Of a stretch of DNA of 64,000 nucleotides, positions 63,299 through 64,000 are shown one piece after another. This stretch comes from Sisyra terminalis (taxonomy: Eukaryota; Arthropoda; Insecta; Neuroptera; Sisyridae): NCBI GenBank assembly GCA_958496175.1, contig OY292278.1, positions 4,774,001 through 4,838,000 on the forward strand, written 5' to 3'. A model generated the notes under the pieces. The model saw only the letters and a list, made by a program, of their open reading frames with translations, was not told the origin of the DNA and did no database searches. Within the stretch, counting starts at the first letter, position 1. Each line of letters opens with the position of its first letter. Both the position numbers and the translations under genes were made by a program.

Positions 63299-64000
63299 AT
63301 TTGCTCGTACATGATGCCCCTTTATATTGTCAACTTTTTAAAATACACTATTACAATGTTTAGTTCCTTAACATAGAAAATTTAGCTCATTTTTTTTACA
63401 TTTATATAAAGATGTATGTACTGTGTAAGTGTCAGGTGCCGAAAAAAATATTTCTTTTTCATTTACAACAAATATTAATAAACCTGAGATAAAAATTGAG
63501 ACTGAAATTATATCAACGACTTATCTATATACATAATATAACAAAAATGATGCTTAAATTATAACACAGCAAGAAAAGGACGAACAAGTTTGAATTTTTA
63601 TCCATTTTCTATAATTAAATTCATCAATGTTTTCAGCTTTGAAAAATTGAAATCAAAGCTCTATAGTTGTTAATTACCTATACGATTTATTAATAAATAA
63701 CTGCATTTTAATGAGCTTTTTGCATTGCAGAAACTTGATGTACAGGGTTTACAATAAAATATGTAACATAAATTTTTTTTGGACAATTGTGTAAATTAAA
63801 GCATTTTAATCAATGCGAGTTTTTTTCCGAAAATCAGACACTGTCTTAGTTTCTTTTTTGGGTTCAAAATACCCGCCATGGCTTATTTTCGGGGGAGGGC
63901 AAGAACTGGCTGAATTCCAAACAAGTAAAACTCTATTTCAACCCCTCAACAGTTTGAGCTCCATTCTTTTTTTCACATTATTGTAACTATGGCTTACTTT

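Larger units (their letters stand above)
58211..64000. other. AT-rich gene-poor end of the window
   Basis: No gene recognised. A somewhat GC-richer patch lies at 59990-60180. Hairpins are at 60426-60471 and 63262-63298. A purine/pyrimidine-rich run (ccaccaccaccaccctcc) is near 60770. Otherwise homopolymer-rich AT DNA. Confidence 0.4.

Overview
The window looks like AT-rich nuclear DNA from an insect or other arthropod. The protein-coding genes have spliceosomal GT-AG introns, the gene families are animal ones, and the spacer is crowded with transposon relics of kinds common in insect genomes (MITEs, foldback elements, a decayed non-LTR retrotransposon, and a dispersed repeat opening with 'gctgatccccgcgacttcgt'). 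I cannot name the order or species from sequence alone. Most conceptual ORFs in the window are spurious; five genes can be supported, all between about 29 and 49 kb.

Layout. 1-29.1 kb: no recognisable gene. This stretch holds a ~500-bp tandem repeat (0.6-2.6 kb), a 271-bp duplication (3.8-4.3 kb), a foldback family with seven full or partial copies in the window (six of them between 7.1 and 27.8 kb, several around 7-9 kb), other long inverted repeats (10.9, 14.2, 19.7 kb), three copies of an insect-type dispersed repeat (14.9-16.9 kb), a six-copy ~330-bp tandem array (21.5-23.5 kb) and a TTAA-flanked piggyBac-like element (23.8-24.5 kb). 29.1-35.2 kb (+): GGCX, the vitamin K-dependent gamma-glutamyl carboxylase, nine exons reconstructed in frame. 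35.3-39 kb: large inverted repeat plus decayed repeat. 39.1-41.0 kb (+): PPP1R11 (protein phosphatase 1 inhibitor-3), three exons, with an intronless SUGCT (CaiB/BaiF-type CoA-transferase) gene lying inside its first intron on the same strand. 42.45-44.66 kb (-): FBXW5, six exons. 45.4-47.3 kb: dead non-LTR retrotransposon split by a MITE. 47.55-48.72 kb (-): PEDS1/TMEM189, plasmanylethanolamine desaturase, four exons. 49-64 kb: gene-poor, with three very long palindromes (50.1-50.7, 51.2-53.2, 55.6-57.0 kb) and one stretch that may be a decayed ORF.

The five genes do not form a pathway: GGCX and PEDS1 are membrane enzymes, SUGCT is mitochondrial organic-acid metabolism, PPP1R11 a phosphatase regulator, FBXW5 a ubiquitin-ligase substrate receptor. 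PPP1R11/SUGCT and FBXW5 are convergent. The most interesting points are (i) the SUGCT-in-PPP1R11 arrangement, where the CDS fills almost the entire intron, so the two products may come from alternative retention or splicing of one transcript; (ii) a 152-155 bp MITE family, four copies, each flanked by a 9-bp target duplication (three perfect, one with a mismatch), two of them back to back in GGCX intron 1; and (iii) an unusual density of long palindromes.
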